The notes below the pieces were generated by a model. That model was given only the letters and a program-made list of their open reading frames with translations. It did not search any database and had not been told where the DNA came from. A stretch of DNA of 28,094 bases from Pseudomonadota bacterium. GTDB lineage: Bacteria > Pseudomonadota > Alphaproteobacteria > Sphingomonadales > Sphingomonadaceae. The stretch covers positions 1 through 28,094 of the forward strand of contig JAKOWQ010000406.1 of the NCBI GenBank assembly GCA_029781465.1. The letters run 5' to 3'. Below are positions 7,515 through 14,580 of the stretch, piece by piece; the stretch's first letter is position 1, and every line of letters begins with the position of its first letter. The position numbers and the translations under genes are program-made.

Positions 7515-9284
7515 TCAGCTCCGCGCCTTGGCCCGCTTGTGGTCGGCGGCTTCCTTGTCGGTCTGCGCCTTGAGCTGCGGATGGCGGGCATAGAGGAACT
7601 TCTGCTGGCCGATGGTCAGCACGTTCGAGGTGATCCAGTAGATCAGCAGCCCGGCCGCGAAGGGCGCCATGATGAACATCATCATCCACGGCATCAGCGC
7701 GAAAACCTGCTGCTGGGCGGGGTCCATCTGCGCCGGATTGAGCTTGAACTGCAGCCACATGGTGATCCCCAGCAGCAGGGCCAGGATGCCGATGCCCAGG
7801 AACGCGGGCGGGGTGAAGGGCAGCAGGCCGAACAGGTTGAGGATATGCAGCGGATCGGGCGCGGAAAGATCGTGGATCCACAGTGCGAAAGGCTTGTGGC
7901 GCATTTCGACCGACAGGATCAGCACCTTGTAGAGCGCGAAGAACACCGGGATCTGCAGGAAGATCGGCAGACAGCCCGCCAGCGGGTTGACGCCTTCCTT
8001 CTTGTAGAGCGCCATGATCTCTTCCTGCTGCTTGGCCTTGTCGTCCTTGTAGCGTTCCTGGATCGCCTTCATCTTTGGCTGGATCGCCTTCATCGCGGCC
8101 ATCGAGGCGAACTGGCGCTGGGCGACCGGGAACATGATCCCGCGCACGATCAGGGTCAGCAGGATGATCGCCACGCCGAAGTTGCCGGCCAGGCCGTAAA
8201 GCTTGTTCAGCAGCAGGAAGATCGGCTTTTCGAACCAGCGGAACCAGCCCCAGTCGATGGCCAGCCCGAAATGGACGATCCCCTCGGCCTCGTAACGATC
8301 GAGCACCTGCGATTCCTTGGCCCCGGCAAAAAGCCGGGTCGCCTGGCTGCCCGTGGCGCCGGGCGCAACCGCTTGCGGAGCATAGAACAGATCGGCCAGG
8401 AAGATGCCATTGCCCAGGGCGCGGAAGTCGCTGTTCGCTTCACCCTTGCCGGGGATCAGGGTTGCCATCCAGTAGATGTCGGTAAAGCCCAGCCAGTCAG
8501 GCTTGCCGGCATTGGCCTGGGTACCCGCCTCGGTCACGTCCTTGTAGTTCGGGCCGAACGAAACGGTGCCGTCGAATGCGCCGAAGGGACCGGAATGAAC
8601 GTTCCAGCTGTCGATGCTCGCGGTCTTGTCGGTGCGGTTGAGCTGGGCGACCGGCTTGACTGTGACGGGTGCGCCGCCGCTGTTGGTCACGCCCTGGGTC
8701 ACCGTCAGCATGTAATCCTGGTCGATGGCGTAAGTCAGGGTAAAGGTCAGCCCGGCGCCGTTGTCCCAGCTCAGCGTCACCGGGGTCTTGTCGGTTAGCT
8801 TTGCCCCGGCGGGTGCGGTCCACACGGTCTGGGCGTTGGGCAGGGCGAGGTTGTCACCGGTCCAGCCGAACTGGGCGAATTGCTGCGCCGGGGTTCCGGC
8901 GGGCGAGAACAGCCGCTGCGGACCGCTATCCTTGGCCTGCGCTGCGGTGTGGCGGCGCAGCGACAGATCGTCGATTACCCCGCCCACCAGATTGATCGAG
9001 CCCGACAGCCCCGGCGCGTCGATCGCCACGCGGCTGGCGGGGTTCAGCGCGCTTTGCAGGTCTTTCGCTTCCAGCGCCTTGTCAGCCTCGCTGGAAAGAC
9101 CACCCTCGCGTGTCGGCTTGGCCGTTGCGCTGGGTTCGGGGGCGGGAGACTGGCTGGCCGCGGCCACCGGCGCGGGCTTGTTGGCGTTAGGATAGAAATA
9201 GCGCATCCCCGCTTCCCACCCAAGCAGGATAAGCGCGGTCAGGACCACCGCCAGGATCATGTTGCGCGAATTGTTAGTGTCCAC
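7515..9284 (-). CDS. yidC: Membrane protein insertase YidC
   Basis: 589 residues, starting at GTG (MDTNNSRNMI). An N-terminal membrane anchor spans about residues 8-28. A long periplasmic beta-rich domain follows to about 350, including an Ala/Pro/Lys-rich linker around 35-65. The conserved five-helix insertase core occupies roughly 360-565. Core hallmarks are FLLLNKLYGL, the groove arginine in LIVRGIMFP, the coiled cytoplasmic hairpin (QPKMKAIQERYKDDKAKQQ) and GCLPIFLQIPVFFALY. YidC inserts and folds inner-membrane proteins, alone or with SecYEG. The C-terminus is basic (DHKRAKARS), as in ribosome-contacting tails. It sits between yidD and engB in the standard order. Confidence 0.98.
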   Translation of the reverse strand: MDTNNSRNMILAVVLTALILLGWEAGMRYFYPNANKPAPVAAASQSPAPEPSATAKPTREGGLSSEADKALEAKDLQSALNPASRVAIDAPGLSGSINLVGGVIDDLSLRRHTAAQAKDSGPQRLFSPAGTPAQQFAQFGWTGDNLALPNAQTVWTAPAGAKLTDKTPVTLSWDNGAGLTFTLTYAIDQDYMLTVTQGVTNSGGAPVTVKPVAQLNRTDKTASIDSWNVHSGPFGAFDGTVSFGPNYKDVTEAGTQANAGKPDWLGFTDIYWMATLIPGKGEANSDFRALGNGIFLADLFYAPQAVAPGATGSQATRLFAGAKESQVLDRYEAEGIVHFGLAIDWGWFRWFEKPIFLLLNKLYGLAGNFGVAIILLTLIVRGIMFPVAQRQFASMAAMKAIQPKMKAIQERYKDDKAKQQEEIMALYKKEGVNPLAGCLPIFLQIPVFFALYKVLILSVEMRHKPFALWIHDLSAPDPLHILNLFGLLPFTPPAFLGIGILALLLGITMWLQFKLNPAQMDPAQQQVFALMPWMMMFIMAPFAAGLLIYWITSNVLTIGQQKFLYARHPQLKAQTDKEAADHKRAKARS

Positions 9285-9337
9285 GAGGGGCCCCTGCTGA
9301 AATCGGTCTGCTCAAGATGGGAAGGCTGCGGCGCCGG

Positions 9338-9547
9338 TCAAGGGACCGGGTCGTAGCCATGTCCTCCCCACGGATGGCAGCGCAATATACGCTTGAGCGC
9401 CAACCAGCCACCCTTAATCGCCCCATGCTTTTCAAGCGCCTCAATCGCATATTGCGAGCACGAGGGGGCATAGCGGCACGAGGGCGGCAGGATGCGCGAC
9501 GGGCCAAGCTGCCAGCCCCGGGCGATCAGGATCAGCACGCGCTTCAC
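9338..9547 (-). CDS. yidD: Membrane protein insertion efficiency factor YidD
   Basis: 69 residues containing the diagnostic YidD core CRYAPSCSQYAIEALEKHG and the following GGWLALKRILRCHPWGGHGYDPVP. The gene begins with GTG and overlaps the rnpA stop in a GTGA, implying translational coupling. YidD is a small, membrane-associated, cysteine-containing protein found beside rnpA and yidC in most bacteria, and it aids YidC-dependent insertion. Length and operon position fit the family. A 53-base spacer separates it from yidC. Confidence 0.96.
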   Translation of the reverse strand: MKRVLILIARGWQLGPSRILPPSCRYAPSCSQYAIEALEKHGAIKGGWLALKRILRCHPWGGHGYDPVP

Positions 9548-9906
9548 CGGCGCGTTCCCGGTTTGCGGCGCGGCGGATCACCCTTGCCCTGGGCGGCGCG
9601 GGCCAGCGCGGCGGAGAGCTCTTCGCGCAGCTTGGCGAAATCGCGTTCGATCCCGCCCTCGCGGCCAATCAGCACGTGATCGTGCCCGGCAAGGCCGGCC
9701 TGGGGCAGCAGCTCGCGCAGCAGTGCGCGAAAGCGGCGCTTCATCCGGTTGCGCACCACGGCATTGCCGATCTTCTTGGTGACGGTGATGCCATAGCGGA
9801 GCGAATCCGCGCTGTTGGGGTTCACCAACAACACAAAACCGGGGCGCGCCACACGCAGGCCCCGGTTTGCGGAGAGGAAATCGGCCCTTCTGGTCAGGAC
9901 CGACAT
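9544..9906 (-). CDS. rnpA: Ribonuclease P protein component
   Basis: 120 residues. The protein contains the RnpA signature VVRNRMKRRFRALLRE, with the RNR motif at 52-54, plus an N-terminal F-L-x-A segment (RRADFLSANRG) and TVTKKIGNAV. RnpA binds the catalytic RNase P RNA and helps remove 5' leaders from pre-tRNAs. It starts with ATG 14 bases after the rpmH stop, in the universal rpmH-rnpA pairing, and overlaps yidD by four bases. The C-terminus is a basic, Pro/Arg-rich tail. Confidence 0.96.
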   Translation of the reverse strand: MSVLTRRADFLSANRGLRVARPGFVLLVNPNSADSLRYGITVTKKIGNAVVRNRMKRRFRALLRELLPQAGLAGHDHVLIGREGGIERDFAKLREELSAALARAAQGKGDPPRRKPGTRR

Positions 9907-9920
9907 CGCCGGAATTTCGC

Positions 9921-10055
9921 TCAGGCGCTGAGCTTCTTGCGGCCGCGAGCGCGGCGCGCGCGCAGCACCTTGCGACCGCCAACGGTGGCCGTGCGGGCGC
10001 GGAAGCCGTGGCGACGGGCGCGGACAAGGCGGCTGGGCTGGAACGTGCGCTTCAT
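9921..10055 (-). CDS. rpmH: 50S ribosomal protein L34
   Basis: A 44-codon ORF translating to MKRTFQPSRLVRARRHGFRA and then ARTATVGGRKVLRARRARGRKKLSA in overlapping continuation. This is canonical bacterial L34 in length (44 residues) and basic composition. L34 is a structural protein of the large subunit. It heads the rpmH-rnpA-yidD-yidC-engB operon, and a good promoter lies 67-95 bases upstream. The ATG at 10055 is the only sensible start. Confidence 0.98.
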   Translation of the reverse strand: MKRTFQPSRLVRARRHGFRARTATVGGRKVLRARRARGRKKLSA

Positions 10056-10121
10056 TTCAAAACCTCGGGAATTCTCTAGTTGGCAGGCCGACAGCAAAGG
10101 TGGCCCGATCGCAGACGCGCG

Positions 10122-10150
10122 CCGTTAACGGAGCGCTTGAGACGAGTCAA
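10122..10150 (-). promoter_or_regulatory. Candidate promoter of the rpmH operon
   Basis: On the minus strand, TTGACT (10150-10145) is separated by exactly 17 bases from TAACGG (10127-10122). The -35 is near consensus and the spacing is optimal. It lies 67-95 bases upstream of the rpmH ATG. The same hexamers at the same spacing occur before rpmJ (14552-14580), which strengthens both predictions. Confidence 0.65.
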
Positions 10151-10172
10151 GCGGATTGGGTCGGCCCGGCCC

Positions 10173-10853
10173 TCAGTTCAGCTTGACCCAGTGGCCCATG
10201 TCCTCGGCGCTGAGCCAGCGGGCATCGGCATTGGGGACCGAATTGGTCATGGCATAGAAGGCCTGGGCCTCGGGTGCGGTCATGCCCATTTCGCGGTAGT
10301 AGTCGATGTAGGCGCGGTTCTCGGGGGCGTCGGCGGCATAGTCCTTGGCCTCGAGCCCGTCCTCGTCGGCCCAGGAATGGACCGCGAATTCGGCGCCGGG
10401 ATCGGCGATCCGCGCGGTCCCGGCAAGGAACAGCTCGACCGCGCCCGAACGCACCGAGCCGCCCGTAGGCACATGGGTGGCGATCCCGCGCGCATGGATG
10501 ATCCGGCCCAGCCGCAGGTTGGCGCGGTCGTCATAGGTGCCGGGGCATTCGACCATCTCGAGCAGCGAGATTCCCGGAAAGGCGCGCAGCATCGCCTCGA
10601 ACTGGGCGGGCGAGCGCTCGTCGGTGACATCGACCAGCGCGGCGCGGCTGGCATCGAGCACCCGGAACGGGCCGTAATTGGCGATACCTTGCGGAACCGG
10701 CGCGGGGGTGACCGCGACGAAGCGGTCCGAACCGCCAGCCTCGACCACCACGGTTTCCTCGATTACCGTCTCATATACCAGCGTCTCGCGCGCGGCGGCG
10801 GGCCCCGCGAACACGGCAACAAGCGGAAGAAACAGGGCGATCCAGCGGCGCAT
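10173..10853 (-). CDS. Secreted ClpP/crotonase-fold protein of unknown function
   Basis: 226 residues with an N-terminal signal peptide (about 1-21, ending GPAAA), so probably periplasmic. The C-terminal half looks like a ClpP-type fold. There is a GGSVRSGAVELFLAGTARI segment with candidate nucleophile S136 in an SGA context. Then follow FAVHSW with H159 23 residues later, and a terminal ARWLSAEDMGHW that parallels ClpP's 'FLSAxEAxxYGLVD'; D210 is a candidate third residue. It may be a periplasmic serine hydrolase or a degenerate relative. Automatic annotation as an alpha/beta hydrolase is possible, but the fold cues favour ClpP. It is transcribed toward the rpmH operon from the region shared with comM; no partner is apparent. 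Confidence 0.7.
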   Translation of the reverse strand: MRRWIALFLPLVAVFAGPAAARETLVYETVIEETVVVEAGGSDRFVAVTPAPVPQGIANYGPFRVLDASRAALVDVTDERSPAQFEAMLRAFPGISLLEMVECPGTYDDRANLRLGRIIHARGIATHVPTGGSVRSGAVELFLAGTARIADPGAEFAVHSWADEDGLEAKDYAADAPENRAYIDYYREMGMTAPEAQAFYAMTNSVPNADARWLSAEDMGHWVKLN

Positions 10854-10998
10854 GCGGCACTCTTGCCGCCCCGCGCCTTACCGGCTTGCCAAGGGCAAAG
10901 GTTAAGAATGGGTTGCGGCCGTTTTGGCCCTGCTTGTTCTCGACACGGCCCGGCTGCTGGGCGATGACGGCATACGAAGTGATTCAACGGGGGTTTGC

Positions 10999-12507
10999 TT
11001 GGTCGCTCTGGTCCGGACGGTAGCCTATCTCGGGCTGGAAGCGCGCGGGGTTGAGGTGCAATGCCAGATCGCGCCCGGTCTGCCGCGCTTTTCGGTGGTC
11101 GGCCTTCCCGACAAGGCGGTGGGGGAAAGCCGTGAGCGGGTCCATGCCGCACTGGCGGCGATGGGGCTGGCGCTGCCGCCCAAGCGGATCACGATCAACC
11201 TCTCTCCCGCGGATCTGCCCAAGGAAGGATCGCACTACGATCTGCCGATCGCGCTGGCCTTGCTCGCGGCGATGGGGGTGACCGACGCCGAGCAGTTGGG
11301 CGATTTTCTCGCAGTGGGCGAACTGGCGCTCGATGGCCGGATCGTCGCTTCGCCCGGAGTGCTGCTGGCCGCGATCCACGCTGGGGGGCAGGAACTGGGG
11401 TTGATCTGCCCGGCAGTGCAGGGCAGCGAGGCGGCCTGGGCCGGTGATGTGCCGGTGCTCGCTGCGCCCGATCTGGTCAGCCTGCTCAATCATCTCAAGG
11501 GGGTGCAGCAGCTGCCGCCACCCCGGCCGGGCCAGGCCGAGGAACCCGGACGCGGCCCCGATCTGAAGCAGGTCAAGGGCCAGGAAGTGGCCAAGCGCGC
11601 ACTCGAAATTGCGGCGGCGGGCGGCCATAACTTGCTGATGATCGGGCCACCGGGTGCGGGGAAAAGCTTGCTGGCCAGCTGCCTGCCCGGCATCCTTCCG
11701 CCGCTGACCGCGGCTGAGGCGCTGGAGGTGTCGATGGTCGCCTCGGTTGCGGGCATGCTCGACGAAGGGCGGATCAGCCGGGCGCGCCCGTTCCGCAGCC
11801 CGCACCATTCGGCCTCGATGGCGGCGCTGACCGGCGGGGGGCTGCGGGTGCGTCCGGGTGAGGTCAGCCTCGCGCATCTGGGGGTGCTGTTCCTTGACGA
11901 GCTGCCCGAATTCCAGCGCGCGGTGCTCGATTCGCTGCGCCAGCCGCTTGAGACTGGCTCGGTCGATGTCGCGCGGGCCAATGCCCATGTCACCTATCCA
12001 GCGCGGGTCCAGCTGATCGCGGCGATGAACCCGTGCCGCTGCGGACATCTGGGTGACCCGGCGCTGGCCTGTTCCAAGGCGCCGCGCTGCGCCGCCGACT
12101 ACCAGGGCAAGGTTTCCGGGCCGCTGCTTGACCGGATCGACCTGCATGTCGAGGTCGATCCGGTCAGCGCCGCCGATCTTGCCCTGCCGCCGCCCGCCGA
12201 GGGCAGCGCTGAGGTGGCAGCACGGGTGGCTGCGGCACGGGCGATCCAGACCGCGCGGCTCGAAAGCACCGGAAGGCGCAGCAATGCAGAGCTCGACGGC
12301 GATCTGCTCGATGCCCATGCCACCCCGGACGAGGCCGGGCGCAAATTGCTGATCCAGGCTGCGGAAGCGATGCGGCTATCGGCGCGCGGCTATACCCGCA
12401 TGCTGCGCGTCGCGCGCACGATCGCCGATCTTGCGGGAAGCGAAGGGATCGGGCGGATCCACGTGGCCGAAGCGCTGAGCTACCGGCGGCTGGCCCCCAG
12501 AGCCTGA
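10999..12507 (+). CDS. comM: YifB/ComM family Mg-chelatase-like AAA+ ATPase
   Basis: 502 residues from TTG at 10999 (MVALVRTVAYLGLEA), with GGGGG a few bases upstream. The frame is open further upstream to a TTG at 10924, but that leader has no family resemblance. An N-terminal ChlI/Lon-like domain spans about 1-165 (RFSVVGLPDKAVGESRERV, INLSPADLPKEGSHYDLPIA). The AAA+ core has Walker A GPPGAGKS (216-223) and Walker B VLFLDE (to E301). A NPCRCGH...C...C zinc-like cluster and a C-terminal Mg_chelatase_C helical domain follow. ComM is a hexameric helicase that promotes branch migration during natural transformation. Its presence does not by itself prove competence. It ends four bases from the convergent HxlR gene. 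Confidence 0.95.
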   Translation: MVALVRTVAYLGLEARGVEVQCQIAPGLPRFSVVGLPDKAVGESRERVHAALAAMGLALPPKRITINLSPADLPKEGSHYDLPIALALLAAMGVTDAEQLGDFLAVGELALDGRIVASPGVLLAAIHAGGQELGLICPAVQGSEAAWAGDVPVLAAPDLVSLLNHLKGVQQLPPPRPGQAEEPGRGPDLKQVKGQEVAKRALEIAAAGGHNLLMIGPPGAGKSLLASCLPGILPPLTAAEALEVSMVASVAGMLDEGRISRARPFRSPHHSASMAALTGGGLRVRPGEVSLAHLGVLFLDELPEFQRAVLDSLRQPLETGSVDVARANAHVTYPARVQLIAAMNPCRCGHLGDPALACSKAPRCAADYQGKVSGPLLDRIDLHVEVDPVSAADLALPPPAEGSAEVAARVAAARAIQTARLESTGRRSNAELDGDLLDAHATPDEAGRKLLIQAAEAMRLSARGYTRMLRVARTIADLAGSEGIGRIHVAEALSYRRLAPRA

Positions 12508-12511
12508 AAGG

Positions 12512-13027
12512 CTAGCGCAGCACGTTGAGCTGGGGCCGGATTTCCTCTTCGCCGTCCTCGACGTGAGCCTTGCCGATATCGGCCCGGTCGCGCCACTGCA
12601 GCTCCTTGGGGCCGAGCACACGTCCATCGTGGGCGCGAATTGCGATCGCGGCGATCGGCTGGCCGTCGCGCTCGTCGCACAGCACCGGGTTGGGGGGGAC
12701 GTTCATCCCGTATTTCTCGCCCCACTGGCGCAGCGCGAGCATCGCGGGGAGCAGATCGAGTCCCTTTTCGGTCAGACGGTATTCGATCTTGCGGCGATCG
12801 TCAGGCAGCGGCTCGCGCTTCATGATCCCATGTTCGACCAGCCGGGCAAGGCGGTTGGAGAGGATGTTGCGGGCGATCCCCAGCGCGCCGAGGAATTCCT
12901 CGAAGTGATGCAGGCCGTTGAAAGCAGCGCGCAGGATCATGAAGCTCCAGCGTTCGCCCATCACTTCCAGTGCCGATGGCAGGCCGCAGCTCTGGCTGTC
13001 GTCAAGCGGTTCGTGCAATTTACCCAT
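12512..13027 (-). CDS. HxlR-family winged-helix transcriptional regulator
   Basis: 171 residues from the ATG at 13027; an upstream in-frame ATG at 13081 adds 18 residues not expected in the family. The HxlR domain occupies about 12-105: SQSCGLPSALEVMGERWSFM, then FEEFLGALGIARNILSNRLARL (recognition-helix region), then the wing (REPLPDDRRKIEYRLTEKG). Cys14 sits at the position of the redox- or quinone-sensing cysteine of HypR/QsrR-type members. About 65 further residues follow the domain (VLCDERDGQPIAAIAIRAHDG), a common C-terminal extension in proteobacterial HxlR proteins. It is a DNA-binding cytosolic dimer and probably acts on its own promoter and perhaps the divergent gene at 13224. Confidence 0.93.
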   Translation of the reverse strand: MGKLHEPLDDSQSCGLPSALEVMGERWSFMILRAAFNGLHHFEEFLGALGIARNILSNRLARLVEHGIMKREPLPDDRRKIEYRLTEKGLDLLPAMLALRQWGEKYGMNVPPNPVLCDERDGQPIAAIAIRAHDGRVLGPKELQWRDRADIGKAHVEDGEEEIRPQLNVLR

Positions 13028-13110
13028 CTCAATCCCCTTGCCCAAAGCAAGCCTAGCGCAATCCGGCTTGGCATGTGACAAAAAAATCTTTGCCGCAGTG
13101 CACAGTTTTC

Positions 13111-13142
13111 AGTTGCAACTTAATACCTATCGCAATAGATAG
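13111..13142 (+). promoter_or_regulatory. Candidate promoter/operator between the HxlR and small secreted protein genes
   Basis: TTGCAA (13113-13118), a 17-base spacer and TAGATA (13136-13141) form a plausible promoter for the + strand gene at 13224. The -35 lies inside a perfect 10-bp palindrome AGTTGCAACT (13111-13120). The -10 overlaps an inverted repeat CTATC-N6-GATAG (13127-13142). Such overlapping dyads are what a repressor operator would look like. The adjacent HxlR regulator is the obvious candidate, but this is inference. Confidence 0.4.
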
Positions 13143-13223
13143 TGATTCGCAACGCAAATCGAGTCTTCCCTCCCAGGACCCCTCCGATCCCTGCGTGCAA
13201 GAATAGACACTAGGGGAAATACC

Positions 13224-13565
13224 ATGAAAATCGTCTCGCAAACCCTCCCGCGCACCCTGCTCGCTGCCGCTCTCGCATTTGCTGGCACCTTTGCCGGCTT
13301 CTCGATGACGCTGGCTCCGGCGCATGCCGCCAGCGCCGGTTACACCGCCAAGCTTGCCGCGCCGCTTGCTGCGCCCGCCTCCAAGGTGGTCAACGGCGTG
13401 GTGTGGAAGTGCAACGCTGACAGCTGCGCGGGCCCGGTCGACGGCGCCCGCCCGGTCAACACCTGCACCAAGGTCGCCAAGACTTTTGGTGAGATTTCCC
13501 AGTTCGCCACCCCCAAGGGCGAATTCAGCGCCGAAGATCTTCAGCGCTGCAACGCGGCCGCCTGA
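13224..13565 (+). CDS. Small secreted protein, CC_3452-family-like
   Basis: 113 residues with a clear signal peptide ending APAHA (about residue 35). The mature part begins ASAGYTAKLAAPLAAP and contains VVNGVVWKCNADSCAG, a C-T-K segment and a C-terminal LQRCNAAA. The YTAxLxAP...W.C....C.....R....C..L/VAK pattern with four cysteines matches small periplasmic proteins annotated as CC_3452 family in Caulobacter and sphingomonads. The biochemical role is unknown. Paired cysteines suggest disulfides in the periplasm. It is monocistronic: its own promoter region precedes it and a strong terminator begins 40 bases after the stop, so high expression is plausible. Confidence 0.8.
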   Translation: MKIVSQTLPRTLLAAALAFAGTFAGFSMTLAPAHAASAGYTAKLAAPLAAPASKVVNGVVWKCNADSCAGPVDGARPVNTCTKVAKTFGEISQFATPKGEFSAEDLQRCNAAA

Positions 13566-13604
13566 CGCGCAAGTTCCAGGCACTCCTCAAACAGCCCCCT
13601 CCAT

Positions 13605-13635
13605 GACCCCCGTCGCCCGACGGGGGTCTTTTTTT
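13605..13635 (+). terminator. Intrinsic terminator
   Basis: A perfect 10-bp stem, GACCCCCGTC pairing with GACGGGGGTC, closes over a 4-base loop (GCCC). Seven T residues (13629-13635) follow immediately. It terminates the gene ending at 13565. The opposite strand has no equivalent T tract, so it is directional; the HAD gene beyond it is transcribed toward it. Confidence 0.93.
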
Positions 13636-13649
13636 GCGCGCGCGGCGGC

Positions 13650-14276
13650 TCAGTCGAGCAGGCCGCGTTCCGTCAGATCGGCGCGCAGTGCGGCGGCATC
13701 GCGGAAGTGGTGCACCTGCCAGCCGCAATCGCGGGCGCTGGTTACGTTGGCGGCGTTATCGTCGACAAACAGCATCGCCGCCGGATCATGGCCAAAGCGC
13801 CGCGCGGCGAGGGCGTAGATCGCCGGATCGGGCTTGCTCAGCTTTTCGACCCCGGAAACCACCACATCGCGAAAATGCCGGAATACTGGCCAGCGGGGAT
13901 GGAAATCGGGCCAGAACTCCGCCCCGAAATTGGTGATGGCGAACAGCGGCACCCCGCGCCCGGCCAGTTCCTCGGCCAGTTCCATGCTGCCGGGGACGGG
14001 ACCGGGAACCGAATCGTTGAAATGGCTGGCATAGCGCCGGATCAGCGCCTCGTGCTCGGGAAACAGCGCGATGCGTTCGGGCACGATCTCGGCGAGAGGG
14101 CGGCCCGCGTCGTGCTGGAAGTGCCATTCGGGGGTGACGACATGGGCAACGAACCAGTCACGCTCGGCCGGGTCGGGGAGCAGATCGCGATAGATTTCGC
14201 GCAAGTCCCACTGGATCAGCACCTTGCCGACATCGAATACTACCGCTTCGACTTGCGCCTCGATGGGTGCGCTCAT
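13650..14276 (-). CDS. HAD-superfamily hydrolase (YihX/haloacid-dehalogenase-like)
   Basis: 208 residues from the ATG at 14276; six extra residues are possible from 14294. Motif I is FDVGKVL with nucleophile D15. The +2 position is glycine rather than aspartate, as in the FDLGNVI of YihX-type sugar phosphatases. Motif II is AITN (T115), motif III KPDP (K148) and motif IV VDD (D172-D173). A four-helix C1 cap lies between motifs I and II. It is likely a cytosolic phosphatase on a small phospho-metabolite such as a hexose phosphate. Nearby galE hints at sugar metabolism, but rpmJ lies between and the link is weak. Confidence 0.88.
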   Translation of the reverse strand: MSAPIEAQVEAVVFDVGKVLIQWDLREIYRDLLPDPAERDWFVAHVVTPEWHFQHDAGRPLAEIVPERIALFPEHEALIRRYASHFNDSVPGPVPGSMELAEELAGRGVPLFAITNFGAEFWPDFHPRWPVFRHFRDVVVSGVEKLSKPDPAIYALAARRFGHDPAAMLFVDDNAANVTSARDCGWQVHHFRDAAALRADLTERGLLD

Positions 14277-14382
14277 CCCCGCAATCTCCTGCAATCCATA
14301 CGATTTCGGCCCGCACCCCGAAGCCGGGAGGCGGGCCGTCGGATAGCGGGACGGCCAGGCCGATCCCGCCCTGCACAGGGCC

Positions 14383-14508
14383 TTAGCCCTGGCGCGCCTT
14401 GAAGCGGCGGTTGGTCTTGTTGATCACATAGGTCCGGCCACGGCGGCGGATCACGCGGTTGTCCCGGTGGCGGTCCTTGAGCGACTTGAGGCTGTTGCGA
14501 ATCTTCAT
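14383..14508 (-). CDS. rpmJ: 50S ribosomal protein L36, zinc-free form
   Basis: 41 residues, beginning MKIRNSLKSLKDRHRDNRVI and ending NKTNRRFKARQG. Length and sequence match the cysteine-free L36 used by alphaproteobacteria. The CxxC...C...H zinc-knuckle residues of the 37-residue form are absent. A longer in-frame ORF exists upstream, but only the ATG at 14508 gives an L36 start. A promoter with the same elements as that of rpmH lies 44-72 bases upstream. Confidence 0.97.
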   Translation of the reverse strand: MKIRNSLKSLKDRHRDNRVIRRRGRTYVINKTNRRFKARQG

Positions 14509-14551
14509 GGTTTCTCTCGTGCGGGCAGGGCCGCTTGAATTTGAAGTGGCG

Positions 14552-14580
14552 CCGTTAAGGGCGGGCGCGGACAAAGTCAA
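14552..14580 (-). promoter_or_regulatory. Candidate rpmJ promoter
   Basis: On the minus strand, TTGACT (14580-14575), 17 bases, then TAACGG (14557-14552). These are identical hexamers and spacing to the rpmH promoter. The galE stop codon TGA (14579-14577) is embedded in the -35 hexamer, so this promoter begins exactly where the upstream gene ends. Confidence 0.65.

Noticed and set aside
7284..8798. A 504-codon plus-strand frame opposite engB and yidC
   Set aside because: Its composition (runs of Gln, Arg, His, Asp) is that of an antisense shadow; both genes beneath are unambiguous.
10080..10967. A 295-codon plus-strand frame opposite the ClpP-like gene
   Set aside because: The minus-strand reading has a signal peptide and ClpP-like motifs; the plus-strand reading has neither.
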